A stretch of 64,000 bases of DNA from Methanococcoides alaskense (lineage in GTDB: Archaea; Halobacteriota; Methanosarcinia; Methanosarcinales; Methanosarcinaceae), in contig NZ_JAVDQI010000001.1 in the NCBI RefSeq assembly GCF_031454185.1, positions 1 through 64,000 of the forward strand, read 5' to 3'. The notes below the pieces were generated by a model. It was not told where the DNA came from, did not search any database, and worked only from the letters and a program-made list of their open reading frames with translations. The position numbers and the translations under genes were made by a program. Shown here in pieces: positions 50,354 through 60,248 of the stretch (positions are counted from its first letter, which is position 1; each line of letters starts with the position of its first letter).

Positions 50354-53300
50354 TCATACAATCTCTAAATGTTCTTTTATTCTTGTAATCACGTTAGTTG
50401 GTGTTTCTCTAACAGCTTTTGCTGGCACTCTTAGAACTCTAAAACCTTGGCCTTTTAAAAATTCATCACGAATATTGTCTTCTTTTATAGACTCCATTGT
50501 TTGAGTAACTGGGTATGAAGTACCTTTGATCTCAGCGAATTCTTGGACACCATGATTTTGAATGTAAACTTTTTCATTCTCAACTTCGATATATCTGTGG
50601 TTTACTTCAAATTTGATGGCATATTTTTTTCCATTAATTTCAGCAAAGTAATGCTGCTTTCCATCAACCTCAATTACCAATTTAATACCTAAAGATTTGT
50701 TAGTGAGTACAAAATCGACTTCAATTCCACCAATCTTTTCATGCACCTTTGGAGTTAGGCCCTCTATGATCAACCAGCTAAAAAGTTCTAATTCTTCCCT
50801 ACTTGTATCCCTTAATAGCATAATCGTATCAATGTACTTGATAAGATTTTCTACAATTCCACCACTTTTTTTACAATATTTAAAGTCCCCAACAACAAAA
50901 AGGGCTTCACGTGCTCTTGTTAGTGATACGTTAATAAGATTTGGTGAATTTGCAAATTTGATAGCTCCTTTTGTCATTCCTCTAGCAATAACTGGACTAA
51001 AAATGATTATATCGCGTTCATCACCCTGAAATGTATGTGCGGTTCCAACTGTTATATCATTGTCCAGATTTAATTCATACAGTTTTTTTTGTATTCCTTT
51101 GACCTGTGCAGCAAATGGAGACACTACACCGATACTTAGGTGACTCAATCCATCATTATCCTGAATATTTTGTATCAATTCACATATGGATTCAATTTCT
51201 TTTGGATTAACCCAACTTTTACCTCCACTGCCTTTATCACAAGTCCCAAGAACATTTCTTCCGAAAAGACCAGATTGAGACGCTGTTGTATTTTCACGTA
51301 TCAGTTCTTTTTTTAGTTTCAATCGTTTTTGATATATGTAGTGATTTGAAAAACCAATAATTAAAGGATGACTTCGATAATGTTCTATTAATGAAATTAT
51401 TTCTGGCCTGCCACCCGGAAGACAATAGACACCTATTTGAAACACATTATTATTACTATGCCCAAGTAAGTCCAACCACTTTGAAACTTCATGCTTGGAT
51501 GCAAGAGCCAATTCTTTCCCTACATTCACATTGGGTATTGCAGGTAATTGATCTGGATCCCCTATGATTGCAATTCTTTTAGCACGATATATGAGAGGAA
51601 GAACATTGGTAAGTGTACATTGAGATGCCTCATCAATCACAAGCAAATCAAATATTTCAGGTTCCATTGGAATTGATTGAGGAGAAAGAGCGGTCGTGGT
51701 CCAAATTGGAACTGATGATAAGGCTTTTTGGAATTTTTCAGAGGAGAAACCCTTAATCTTATTGTTGTTTCTTCTGTAATGGTTGTATAAATCTTCTGCA
51801 CTCCTTAAAATATCTCCATCATTAACAACTCTTTTTACCCACCATTCTTTTGCAAGAGTGAAAGACAGAGCTTCTAATTCAGAATCAATTTTATTGATTT
51901 TACCTTTGATACGATCAGGATCCAACTCAAGAAATATTTCGTTTAATTCATCAATTGGCCAAGAATCAATTGACTGTTTAACAAGTGGTAAAGTAACAGA
52001 TTTAATATGTTCTTTTCCCATATGTTCAGGAGTTTTGTTCATAGCAACCATCAGGTACTTGATCGCCCACTCATAAGCCTCTTTCATTTCTTTTTCTTTA
52101 ATTTTAAGAACTGTTTCAGAGCATTCCTTCCATTCGTTCGCTATCTTTTTGCACTCTTCTAAATGATTCCATAGAAGATCATCTTTCTGAGGAAGCAATG
52201 AGTAATCTAATTTTTCAACTGTAATCATGGATGGTTTTCTATTCCACCATGTCGCAATTTTAATCTTATCCAAAGGAATTTGATTGATGATTTTGATGTA
52301 ATCTTGAACTTTATTTTCAGATTCCCTTGCAGCTTTCCAGAATGAAAATAAATCTTCAAATCTAGTATCATTTAAGGTGCGTTGAGCAATAGTTACAGTT
52401 TCTAAAATCGGACGAGGTAGTAAAGACAAAACTGTTTTTGAAAACTCTGAATCATTATAGTTCATCCAAGAATCAAGTAAAGGGGTACTTATCAAAAAAT
52501 GTTGGAATTCTTGTGAAGCCTGTACTAAATTGTGCTCAATCGTATCAGCTTTTTGTTTTGCTTCCCATGTATTTGCAGCCTGGAAAGCTAGCTTTTTCTT
52601 TAGTTCGATTTCATTGTTGAGTTTTAACAGAGTGCTATTATCAACAACATCTACTTTTTGAGATAAATCTAACTCAAGGGCTTTACTTTGAATTGCTATA
52701 AACTCATTTTCAATATCGTCCCATAACTCTTTTAGAGAATACCATTCTCTTTGAATCTCAAGCCAACTAATGGTTAGGTCAATTGAATCATTAAGCAACT
52801 TTCGTCCTTTCTGTTCACTTTCACTAAAATTAGTCCAAATTTCTACTGGATAATATTCTCGGATTTCTTCTTCAGTTTTCTGAATTTGTTTATTGGCTTT
52901 TTTCTTTTTGAAGATGTTAATTATACCACTTGGAATTGAAGAAAGGTAAGCATAATCTGATTTCCATTTTAGTATCTTATTTTTGTCATAATTTGTACTT
53001 TCTGACAACCCTGCAGAAATTATTTCATTTCTTTTGTTATCGTATTTGATTCTGATTTCATTTATGCTTCTATGCTGCTTAGAATAATTTGTAAATATCG
53101 TCTGGTTTTCTTTTAGCAATTTATCTGCATTATTTATCCATTCAAGAGCTTCCGTTTCCCCTTGCCATTCAAGGAATTCTTCTTTCATCTCTATTGGATC
53201 TAGATATCCAGATACTGATTGATTAATCAAAGATTGATAAGATTTAAGCCATTTTTCAAATTTTTCAGGACCATGTTCTTCAATAATCCAATCGAAATTG

Positions 53301-54808
53301 TTAAGGGTATTTGGATTTAAGAAAAGTCTATTTAATGATACATTTCTATCCCTTATAGAAGAGTCTAATTTATTTTGGATCTCAATTCTTTGTTGAGAAT
53401 CAAGTTCAATTTGATACTCATATTGTTTAATCTCTTCCATCCACTTTTGAAATGGAATTAAAAGTGCTCCTGTGAAAAATTCAGGAGTTAAATTGTAGCC
53501 GATTGAATTTATTTTGAGAGAGAAAGGTTCTATCTCTAGCCCAAGTTCTTTCTTTCTTTCAAGAAAATCCGCATGAGATGTTAATGCTGATCTAAGTGCC
53601 TCTGTTATTTCTTGTGGAATCTTTTCGTCAAGAAACGCCTGCATATCTTCTTTTTTAGAGCTGAGTTCGTGAATATGTGTTTCAGTTTTCTTCAATTTAG
53701 AATGTATAGTGTTTGCAGAGACATTATTCAGAAGCTTCCTGAATGCCTCATCTATGTTACTTTTATACCTTGTTCCTGCACGTATTGCAATAGGGTACTC
53801 ACAATCAAAATCAGAAAGCCTATCATATACTACATCGACTGCAGCATTTGTTGTACTTGAAAATAGTACACTAATATCATTTGCCCATGCATTAAGAAGT
53901 AAGGATACAACAACTTGACTTTTTCCGCATCCAGGGGGTCCACTAATGACAGTAACTGGTTTTGATTTTAAGATTTCAGAAACTGCCATTCTTTGTGAAT
54001 CATTAAGAGGAACTATGGGAAGTAGCTCTGCCTTGTTTTCATTTTGGGAAGAAGTTAAAGATTCAAGTAACTTTAATCCACCTATTTCAGAGGAATTTTC
54101 TCTTAATTTTTGTTCAAGTTCGGAATAATCTCGTAGAATGTGATGTGTATATGGAGAGCTAGACGTTGGTGGAAGAAAAAATGTCCATGGGTGGTTTATG
54201 AGTTTTAATTTTTCGTTTTTAAGAGATTTTTTGGTTAATATTGTTTCAAGCTCTGGTATTTGCTTAAATAATTCATTGAGGAGATTCAGAGAAAGACTTT
54301 GTTCATTTTGATCGGAAATAGCATGGGCTTTTTCAATGACTTCATGTGTCATATCTTCAAGTGACTTTTCAGGCTCAATTTCACCTTTAGTCAAAATATC
54401 ATATATCATTGGGGATATATCCCAACTTCCTTCACTAGGTATTATTCGGATAAGTCCTTCATCCAGTTCAAGTTTGACACTTATATAAAAAAGTGGATTT
54501 AGATAATCTGAGAATGAATTTTGTCCTCTTTTAGAATTTACCCAACATGGACCACCAAGATAACCTTCAATTATATTTTTGTTTGATATAGCCTCTAATA
54601 ATGGTTTACTAGTAACAGATTCATACGAGATTTCCCATGGACCTGCCATATCTTCAATAAGAAAATTGTCAATCAAAGTCCATCGATGAGAGTTTAACTG
54701 TTCTTTGTTCCCCAATGGGAGTGAGAAAAAATTATCCCGGTCCATTTGAACAATTTCTTTATGAAATTGAATTACATTCAACCATGGAATTTCTCTTTTT
54801 TTGAACAT
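50354..54808 (-). CDS. Large SF1 helicase fused to a C-terminal PD-(D/E)XK-type nuclease
   Basis: This 1484-residue protein has an N-terminal region of unknown fold (1-270), Walker A SGPPGCGKSQ near 289, about 700 residues of coiled-coil insertion, and Walker B VIDEASQCT near 1056. Then come GDPDQLPAI, the helicase motifs GTAHTFQGDERDII and NVSLTRAREALFVVGD, and a C-terminal nuclease-like domain with VDFVL...LVIEVDGKQH near 1378 and GFRVLRVPAKAV near the end (DUF559/Vsr-like). About 50 residues of short beta repeats (YFAEINGKKYAIKFEV, RYIEVENEKVYIQNH) are inserted in that nuclease. The layout resembles COG1112-type helicases found in defence islands. Single-gene phage or plasmid defence is a reasonable inference from context. 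Confidence 0.85.
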   Translation of the reverse strand: MFKKREIPWLNVIQFHKEIVQMDRDNFFSLPLGNKEQLNSHRWTLIDNFLIEDMAGPWEISYESVTSKPLLEAISNKNIIEGYLGGPCWVNSKRGQNSFSDYLNPLFYISVKLELDEGLIRIIPSEGSWDISPMIYDILTKGEIEPEKSLEDMTHEVIEKAHAISDQNEQSLSLNLLNELFKQIPELETILTKKSLKNEKLKLINHPWTFFLPPTSSSPYTHHILRDYSELEQKLRENSSEIGGLKLLESLTSSQNENKAELLPIVPLNDSQRMAVSEILKSKPVTVISGPPGCGKSQVVVSLLLNAWANDISVLFSSTTNAAVDVVYDRLSDFDCEYPIAIRAGTRYKSNIDEAFRKLLNNVSANTIHSKLKKTETHIHELSSKKEDMQAFLDEKIPQEITEALRSALTSHADFLERKKELGLEIEPFSLKINSIGYNLTPEFFTGALLIPFQKWMEEIKQYEYQIELDSQQRIEIQNKLDSSIRDRNVSLNRLFLNPNTLNNFDWIIEEHGPEKFEKWLKSYQSLINQSVSGYLDPIEMKEEFLEWQGETEALEWINNADKLLKENQTIFTNYSKQHRSINEIRIKYDNKRNEIISAGLSESTNYDKNKILKWKSDYAYLSSIPSGIINIFKKKKANKQIQKTEEEIREYYPVEIWTNFSESEQKGRKLLNDSIDLTISWLEIQREWYSLKELWDDIENEFIAIQSKALELDLSQKVDVVDNSTLLKLNNEIELKKKLAFQAANTWEAKQKADTIEHNLVQASQEFQHFLISTPLLDSWMNYNDSEFSKTVLSLLPRPILETVTIAQRTLNDTRFEDLFSFWKAARESENKVQDYIKIINQIPLDKIKIATWWNRKPSMITVEKLDYSLLPQKDDLLWNHLEECKKIANEWKECSETVLKIKEKEMKEAYEWAIKYLMVAMNKTPEHMGKEHIKSVTLPLVKQSIDSWPIDELNEIFLELDPDRIKGKINKIDSELEALSFTLAKEWWVKRVVNDGDILRSAEDLYNHYRRNNNKIKGFSSEKFQKALSSVPIWTTTALSPQSIPMEPEIFDLLVIDEASQCTLTNVLPLIYRAKRIAIIGDPDQLPAIPNVNVGKELALASKHEVSKWLDLLGHSNNNVFQIGVYCLPGGRPEIISLIEHYRSHPLIIGFSNHYIYQKRLKLKKELIRENTTASQSGLFGRNVLGTCDKGSGGKSWVNPKEIESICELIQNIQDNDGLSHLSIGVVSPFAAQVKGIQKKLYELNLDNDITVGTAHTFQGDERDIIIFSPVIARGMTKGAIKFANSPNLINVSLTRAREALFVVGDFKYCKKSGGIVENLIKYIDTIMLLRDTSREELELFSWLIIEGLTPKVHEKIGGIEVDFVLTNKSLGIKLVIEVDGKQHYFAEINGKKYAIKFEVNHRYIEVENEKVYIQNHGVQEFAEIKGTSYPVTQTMESIKEDNIRDEFLKGQGFRVLRVPAKAVRETPTNVITRIKEHLEIV

Positions 54809-55237
54809 TATATATTAAAAACATCATTAACATATTAATATGTTCTCAAATTATTTGGAGTATTTGAAATATAATATTCTTCACAACAGTATGTAAGCAC
54901 TCAACTGTCAAATAAATTAATAGGGGTTGTTTTGTCACATTAATATCATTTTCTTCTGAAAATATGATGGCAAAGTCTTAGTCCTAATATCCTGTTCATC
55001 TGTTCCAGTCAATTTTGCAGCCACCCCACCCACCACAAATACAGTAATAATAATTACGTAATATATAAAAATAAAATGAATATATATCAAAGGGCCGACA
55101 TTCAAATATATATAATTTGAAACGCTCGCTATATCCCACGAAGAGATCCAATTATGTTATATCATTAAATATGTGATTTAAGCCCCCTAAAGCTTACATC
55201 TAGTTGAGCTATCTTTTGACCTGGTTGTTTTAATCAA
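54809..55237. other. Spacer with no recognised gene
   Basis: AT-rich with one CCACCCCACCCACC tract near 55021. No frame, RNA gene or clear repeat was found. The leader of the helicase gene includes a TATATATT box directly before its start. Confidence 0.5.
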
Positions 55238-55627
55238 TTATTTTTCGATTTTTTGCCTTTTTTTGATTGGTCGATATCCTAGTTTTAGATCATATCCATA
55301 CTCGTTGAGTGTTAGTAGTTTGGCCATCACATTCTTTCCTCTTTTTTTTAAGGTATATCGATACTTCTCTTTACCCATTCCTTTGTATTTTGATCTACGG
55401 AGATACCCAAACGAAACATATCGTTTTAAGAGATTGCGAAGGCTGTTAATATTGTTATAATCAAGATATTCCTGAATTTTACTTGCAGTTACTTGACCGT
55501 TTCTACCATTCAGGTTATGAACTGCACAGAGTATCCTTAATTTAGCGAAGTTATGGATATGGTACTCAGTCGTTTCTTTTTGGCAGCCTATGATTTTTTG
55601 GCAGCCTATGATTTTTTGACATTGCAT
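55238..55627 (-). CDS. Winged-helix protein with a damaged 5' end
   Basis: About 105 C-terminal residues form a plausible small winged-helix protein: AKLRILCAVHNLNGRNGQVT, SLRNLLKRYVSFGYLRRSK and a basic YRPIKKRQKIEK tail. Everything upstream of about base 55570 is antisense hsdM sequence, including the 18-bp duplication that gives the repeat KIIGCQKIIGCQ. The natural start has therefore been lost or lies at a non-standard codon near 55570; the ATG at 55627 is only the nearest one. It may be transcribed through a fusion with hsdM DNA. The family is common in Methanosarcinales genomes, I believe, but unnamed. Confidence 0.5.
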   Translation of the reverse strand: MQCQKIIGCQKIIGCQKETTEYHIHNFAKLRILCAVHNLNGRNGQVTASKIQEYLDYNNINSLRNLLKRYVSFGYLRRSKYKGMGKEKYRYTLKKRGKNVMAKLLTLNEYGYDLKLGYRPIKKRQKIEK

Positions 55628-56539
55628 AACCAGATGGACCGAGAGCAGAGCCGTTTCCTGAAGAATGGTACCTTTGGTGGTAATGAAATCGTTGCTGGAA
55701 CTCGAAGGCTGGCACTGATGAATATGTTCCTGCATAACATCGGGGAGATTGATGGGGAACCTTCGATATCCAATTCTGATGCGCTCATAGCCGATTCAGG
55801 AGAACGTTACGATTACATCCTCACCAATCCACCATTCGGTAAGAAGAGCAGTATGACCTTCACCAACGATGCAGGAGAGCTTGAAAAAGAGGACCTCCCC
55901 TACAACCGTCAGGATTTCTGGGTGACCACAGGTAACAAGTAGCTCAACTTTGTGCAGCACATTCACACCATCCTCAAAGCAGGCGGTCAGGCAGCAGTGG
56001 TTCTGCCGGATAATGTTCTCTTCGAAGGCGGTGCAGGGGAAGTTTTGCGCAAGAAGCTCCTTGAGACCACCGACCTTCATACGATCCTTCGCTTACCCAC
56101 AGGCATCTTCTATGCGAATGGAGTCAAGGCGAACGTGCTCTTCTTTGAAGCAAAACCCGCGGCTAAAGAACCATGGACAAAAGAAGTATGGATATACGAC
56201 TACCGGACCAACATACATCACACGCTTAAAAAGAACCCTTTGAAGTTCTCCGATCTGGAAGAATTTATCCAGTGCTACAATACCGAAGACCGCTTCCATC
56301 GTCAGGAAAGCTGGAGTGAAGAAACTCCAGAAGGAAGATTCCGCAAGTTCACCTATGATGAGATCGTGGAAAGGGATAAAACGAATCTGGATATATTCTG
56401 GTTGAAGGATGCAAGTCTTGCTGATCTTGATAATTTGCCCGATCCTGATATTCTTGCGAATGAGATAATCGAGAATATCGAAGAATCTCTTGAAAGCTTC
56501 AGGGAGATCATGGTAGTGATAAATGGTGACGGTGAGTGA
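55573..56539 (+). pseudogene. hsdM: Type I restriction methylase HsdM, 5'-truncated, with in-frame TAG
   Basis: The frame begins in the middle of motif I (RFFLAAYDFL follows the missing DPACGTGG). It carries the catalytic motif IV LTNPPFGKKS and the TTGNK block, then TAG at 55940-55942, then LNFVQHIHTILKAGGQ and the usual C-terminal part to 56539. Other HsdM proteins have Gln at the TAG (NKQLNF), so CAG to TAG is the likely change; pyrrolysine read-through would be possible in this organism. Because the N-terminal half including the SAM motif is gone, the gene is dead regardless. No hsdS or hsdR is present. Confidence 0.8.
55581..55616 (+). repeat. 18-bp tandem duplication at the hsdM breakpoint
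   Basis: TGGCAGCCTATGATTTTT occurs twice in a row (55581-55598, 55599-55616), duplicating six residues of motif I. It sits within 10 bases of the truncation point of hsdM. Confidence 0.9.
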
Positions 56540-56654
56540 AAATCTGGTTTAAAGAAAGAAATGGGGGTAAATGGGAATTTGTTGGAGATTTAATTGTTGG
56601 AAATCTCCACTTTTTATTTGCCACGGTGTTTTTGAGTGTATTCATATAATTTAG

Positions 56655-57410
56655 TCATAAATCCCTTTCATTAAACATGAAATTAAATGGTTTTTGGATA
56701 AGCTGGTCTATGGTTTTATTGATAATGTGCTTATGCTTTTGTTGAATCAAGAATACATAATCTCGAACAGAGTATCTTGAAAATTTTAGTACCCTTAAAT
56801 CAGCTTCTTCTGAAAATAGATTCGCAAGTTCTCTGAATTTGTTGAGATATACCTCCTCTGGAGCCATGTTCCTGTGGTTGTAGATGATAACCGATTTGCC
56901 TTCGAGGTAGTACTTTTGAATTTCGTCTTTGAAAACGTATTTAATAGAGTCTTTGTGTGTTTTCTTAACCGATTTTGTTTGAATACCATTGTCAGGATCG
57001 ACATAAACTACATCTGCTTCATTTAAAGAAGACAAGGATTGGTCAAACCAATGCTTCCTTTTGGATTTTCGATTAACGTAATTTTCACAAAGGGGTATTT
57101 CATTCGAATAGAACAAAGTGTTTGGTGGAAGTACATTATTATTTTCTATAGCTTCCAAGCACCTGTTATCGGAATCCACAATAGACTTTAACTTTGTATG
57201 AATTTCAGGAGAACACCTATAATAATGGTGATACTGTCTATTTGATGGTGACAAATAATTGGTGTATTTACCATCATTGTTCTTTTCTTCTTGTGTTACT
57301 TTGTACCAATTAAAACCAATCGTAATTTTCTCCTTTGAATTTGCATATAATTGATTAAGTAATATGTACTTACCAAAATCTCCAACATCACCTGAATATC
57401 GATCCTGCAT
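56655..57410 (-). CDS. Conserved hypothetical protein (QDRYSGDVGDFGKY family)
   Basis: This 251-residue soluble protein begins MQDRYSGDVGDFGKYILLNQ, a signature I have seen in a family of uncharacterised proteins scattered among bacteria and archaea. A central VVYVDPDNGIQ near residue 137 and IYNHRNMAP near 178 look like a nucleotide- or SAM-enzyme core, but no cofactor motif is complete. The ATG at 57410 is chosen since it starts the conserved block and follows AGGTGAAAATT. It stands between dead hsdM and a small membrane protein in a region rich in nucleases and recombinases, so a defence role is possible. No function is claimed. Confidence 0.65.
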   Translation of the reverse strand: MQDRYSGDVGDFGKYILLNQLYANSKEKITIGFNWYKVTQEEKNNDGKYTNYLSPSNRQYHHYYRCSPEIHTKLKSIVDSDNRCLEAIENNNVLPPNTLFYSNEIPLCENYVNRKSKRKHWFDQSLSSLNEADVVYVDPDNGIQTKSVKKTHKDSIKYVFKDEIQKYYLEGKSVIIYNHRNMAPEEVYLNKFRELANLFSEEADLRVLKFSRYSVRDYVFLIQQKHKHIINKTIDQLIQKPFNFMFNERDL

Positions 57411-57452
57411 AATTTTCACCTTCAAATATTTTAAAATTATAATTAATCGAAT

Positions 57453-57641
57453 TTATCCAATTAATAATAAGATTACAAAGCATATTTCTGCAATCGTTAT
57501 CATTAGAAGCCCTACTCCAAATACTATATAACTTAACTCCAAAAATGGAGTACTTATTCCAATTTCGGCGGCTATCGCCGCAATTATGATACCAATGATG
57601 AACGATGATATACAAAGTGAAGATAATTTGTCCCCATCCAT
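57453..57641 (-). CDS. Small two-helix membrane protein
   Basis: A 62-residue protein with two transmembrane helices (ISSFIIGIIIAAIAAEIG and IVFGVGLLMITIAEICFVIL) and a short charged N terminus. GGAGGAGACAAA precedes the ATG at 57641, a good ribosome binding site. It is separated by 42 bases from the next gene on the same strand and may be co-transcribed with it. I do not recognise a family. Between 57642 and 57945 nothing else was seen. Confidence 0.55.
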   Translation of the reverse strand: MDGDKLSSLCISSFIIGIIIAAIAAEIGISTPFLELSYIVFGVGLLMITIAEICFVILLLIG

Positions 57642-57945
57642 TTTGTCTCCTCCATGTATATCTCTACCTTGAATGTTCGGACCATTTTCGCTCTAGATTA
57701 CCATCGGCATAACCTTTCCGGCGCTATCAGGCGGCAGCGAAGGTCGGAGAGGGTCACAAGAAGGAATACAGAATCCGGTCAGAATCCGAAAGACAATTTA
57801 TGGTTCCATTAATTTGGATTCGAAATAAATTGAAAGCATTTATACTCACTGAAAAAGAATGAATAATATCGATGAATCCTTGTGTATCATTTCAAAAAAA
57901 AGAGTAATTAGACAAGCCCTCATTCACACTTGTCCTCAAATATTT

Positions 57946-58578
57946 TCACTCAGATGCCTTTTCGACTCTTTCAACTCTATCCTGTTCTTCCCATATATCC
58001 CTATACTTGTACAATGTACTCGCCGGAATATTCATCACCCTCGAGATCTCAGACCAAGTCAAGCCTTTATCCCTGTACTTCATGACCTCTTTCCGATTAG
58101 GCTCTTTAGTGGGTCTTCCCCATGTTTTCTTTTCTTTCCTATGTCGCTCGATACCCACTTTGATGCGTTCCTTCATAATCCTTTTTTCATTCTCTGCAAC
58201 CCATCCAAAGATAGATATCAATAGCTTTCTGTAATGAGGATCACCTGCTGTGGACCAGGCTTCACTGGGGCTCAGAGAGACCACTCTGACACCTTTATCT
58301 TCAAATTCCATAATCAAGTTAAGGGTGTCTATAAAAGTCCTCCCGAGCCTCGAGATTTCAAAGAGGTAGATCGTGTTCATATCATGTGACTCGATGTATT
58401 TCAGGAGCTTTTTGAACCCGGGTCTTTGTACAGCTGGAACACTCCCACTGACACCTTCATCAAAAAATATTTGTTCTGGAGTAATACCCTTGTTTTTTAA
58501 TTGGACTATCTGAGTATTGATGTTCTGATCTTTTGTACTGGTTCTAGCATACCCTACCGATTTTTCTACAGATTCCAT
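57946..58578 (-). CDS. Serine recombinase (resolvase/invertase type)
   Basis: This 210-residue protein has the catalytic Ser in VGYARTSTKDQN (Ser14), the conserved GVSGS, FEISRLGRTFIDTLNLI (Arg pair) and a long E-helix. A C-terminal HTH follows (GLTWSEISRVMNIPASTLYK), giving the normal size of small resolvases. The ATG at 58578 is preferred since a TATA-like TTTATAAG is about 30 bases upstream, fitting a leaderless archaeal transcript; the ATG at 58599 would add seven residues. It could resolve or integrate a mobile element of this region. No res site was identified, but the 170-base gap upstream is where one would be expected. Confidence 0.88.
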   Translation of the reverse strand: MESVEKSVGYARTSTKDQNINTQIVQLKNKGITPEQIFFDEGVSGSVPAVQRPGFKKLLKYIESHDMNTIYLFEISRLGRTFIDTLNLIMEFEDKGVRVVSLSPSEAWSTAGDPHYRKLLISIFGWVAENEKRIMKERIKVGIERHRKEKKTWGRPTKEPNRKEVMKYRDKGLTWSEISRVMNIPASTLYKYRDIWEEQDRVERVEKASE

Positions 58579-58766
58579 TAAACATGTTTTATGTAACATC
58601 TAACTTATAAAAGCAGTGGGTGTGTTTTAGGTAATTTAAAAGACTTGTATTGTGTAATGAGTCCACACCTGCAAATGTGAAACATTTTAGAATACATGTG
58701 TGAATAGCCAGAACATATATAATTGATATTTATATAAATAACAGTAAAAGTGCAGTGTGATACACT

Positions 58767-59021
58767 ATGGCTTGGATTGTACAAAAAAGAAGATGTAACG
58801 TTAGTAGTTCAATAGAAGTAGCTGATGATTGGAAATATCATGGAGTATATTCCAAATACAAAGAAGCAAACAACATTGCAGATTCGTTAGAAGAAACTAA
58901 AATGAATATTGATGGCGAGGATTTTTGGCAAGAAACTCGAGTAATATGTCATGATCGTAGAACTAAATGGGGCAAAGATCAATTGAAAATATGGACAGAA
59001 GAAGCATATATTTATGGATAA
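58767..59021 (+). CDS. Small hypothetical protein
   Basis: An 84-residue soluble, Trp- and Lys-rich protein (AWIVQKRRCNVSSSIEVAD at the start and KIWTEEAYIYG at the end). Codon usage and an AT-rich promoter with a TATATAAT-like box upstream make it a credible gene, but no homologue is known to me and there is no clear ribosome binding site. The next 300 bases (59022-59322) hold no gene that I can see, although short G+C-richer segments there (near 59140 and 59235) differ from the surroundings. Confidence 0.45.
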   Translation: MAWIVQKRRCNVSSSIEVADDWKYHGVYSKYKEANNIADSLEETKMNIDGEDFWQETRVICHDRRTKWGKDQLKIWTEEAYIYG

Positions 59022-59322
59022 CTTTTTGGTTATTGACTATTGCTTTTCAAGCGCCAACTCATTATTATTCCATTTTTCGATATTCATATCAACACTTGGG
59101 TTGGAATTAATTACTATTATTTATGTTAATATAAATCGGCAGGCATCGCCCAACCGTAAGCAGTCGTAATCCAAATTTTAATCTTTTATTTGGGAGTGGA
59201 TCTTAAATGTGGAACTCCCTATGTAACTCCCCAAAATGCCCCCCACAATTTCACGTTTAGAGGTTGAGGAGTTTTTGACGTATTTATTACTATGCTGCTT
59301 TGGAATCAGGCTGCAAAATATC

Positions 59323-60141
59323 TTATTTGTTTATTTGATAGGATAATTCCTCGATGCTCATCGGTGGATTTATTTTGTGAATCATATTATGACAATTTGA
59401 GCACAGTAAAGCAATATCATCAATTGTTGTTGGGGATGAAACATTTCTGCTGCCAATTGGTTCTATATGGTGTGCAATAATGTAGTTCTTGCCTATTTCC
59501 CCATAGACCTCTTCATAATTCATGCCGCAAACTTCACATCGATAATCTGAATCCTGCTTCTTCTGCTTAATGAGTTGTCGATTTCTCTTCCTGAAGATAG
59601 TTTCTGTAATGTATTGTTCGCCTTCATTTGCTTTTAAAACACCATCAACATAATCATAAAGCATATCCGATTTTGTTTCCATCTCACGAATTTTTTCGAC
59701 ACGTTCTGAATTGAGCTTTAGTACTGTGTGTTGATTTGCCGCAAGGTCAAGAGTAAATGGTTTAAAATTTTCATCCCAGTCAACTTCAACATAATGTTCC
59801 CATCGAACACCTTCTTGTTTTACTATTCCTGGGTGATACTTGCATTCACTTTTAATTGTTCCTTTGCCTGCAATCAATGTTCCTTCTTTAGCATAAATTA
59901 TGTCGTCCGTCTTCATGTGGTAGGCTACATGTTTAACGCTACTTTGACTCGTTGTTGCATTAACTGCTTTGTCTCTCCATATTGCATCAAATTCTTCTTC
60001 ACTAATTTTAGAACAGTCACCAACAACAGGTTCGCCATGATGATAGTATCCAGTAGCTGCAATTCCTTGGTCACGACATTGTTCCCATACTTCTTCACCC
60101 ATACTTCCTAACCTAAAAGACATTCTCCAATAATTTGTCAT
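59323..60141 (-). CDS. HNH endonuclease with an N-terminal sensor-like domain
   Basis: This 272-residue protein has an N-terminal domain (1-130) that resembles EVE/PUA-like modules (WRMSFRLGSMGEEVWEQC, IYAKEGTLIAGKGTI). The C-terminal HNH nuclease at about 195-265 has YRCEVCGMNYEEVYG, YIIAHHIEPIG and ALLCSNCHNMIH, with both Cys pairs and the catalytic His. Such combinations act as restriction enzymes against modified DNA (McrA-like); that role is inferred from architecture. The ATG at 60141 follows TAGGAGTAATT. It lies 107 bases downstream of the gene at 60249 on the same strand, so the two may be one unit. Confidence 0.78.
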   Translation of the reverse strand: MTNYWRMSFRLGSMGEEVWEQCRDQGIAATGYYHHGEPVVGDCSKISEEEFDAIWRDKAVNATTSQSSVKHVAYHMKTDDIIYAKEGTLIAGKGTIKSECKYHPGIVKQEGVRWEHYVEVDWDENFKPFTLDLAANQHTVLKLNSERVEKIREMETKSDMLYDYVDGVLKANEGEQYITETIFRKRNRQLIKQKKQDSDYRCEVCGMNYEEVYGEIGKNYIIAHHIEPIGSRNVSSPTTIDDIALLCSNCHNMIHKINPPMSIEELSYQINK

Positions 60142-60248
60142 TCTAATTACTCCTATTTTTGTAAAATTAATTCAGCGATCACAAATGAAATCATTTTATA
60201 ATTTCATAAATTTTTTGGTAAAATTTGCACAATATTTCAACTTAATCA

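Noticed and set aside
59100..59240. A tRNA-like segment, because of locally higher G+C.
   Set aside because: No T-loop GTTCRANYC consensus or acceptor pairing could be made.
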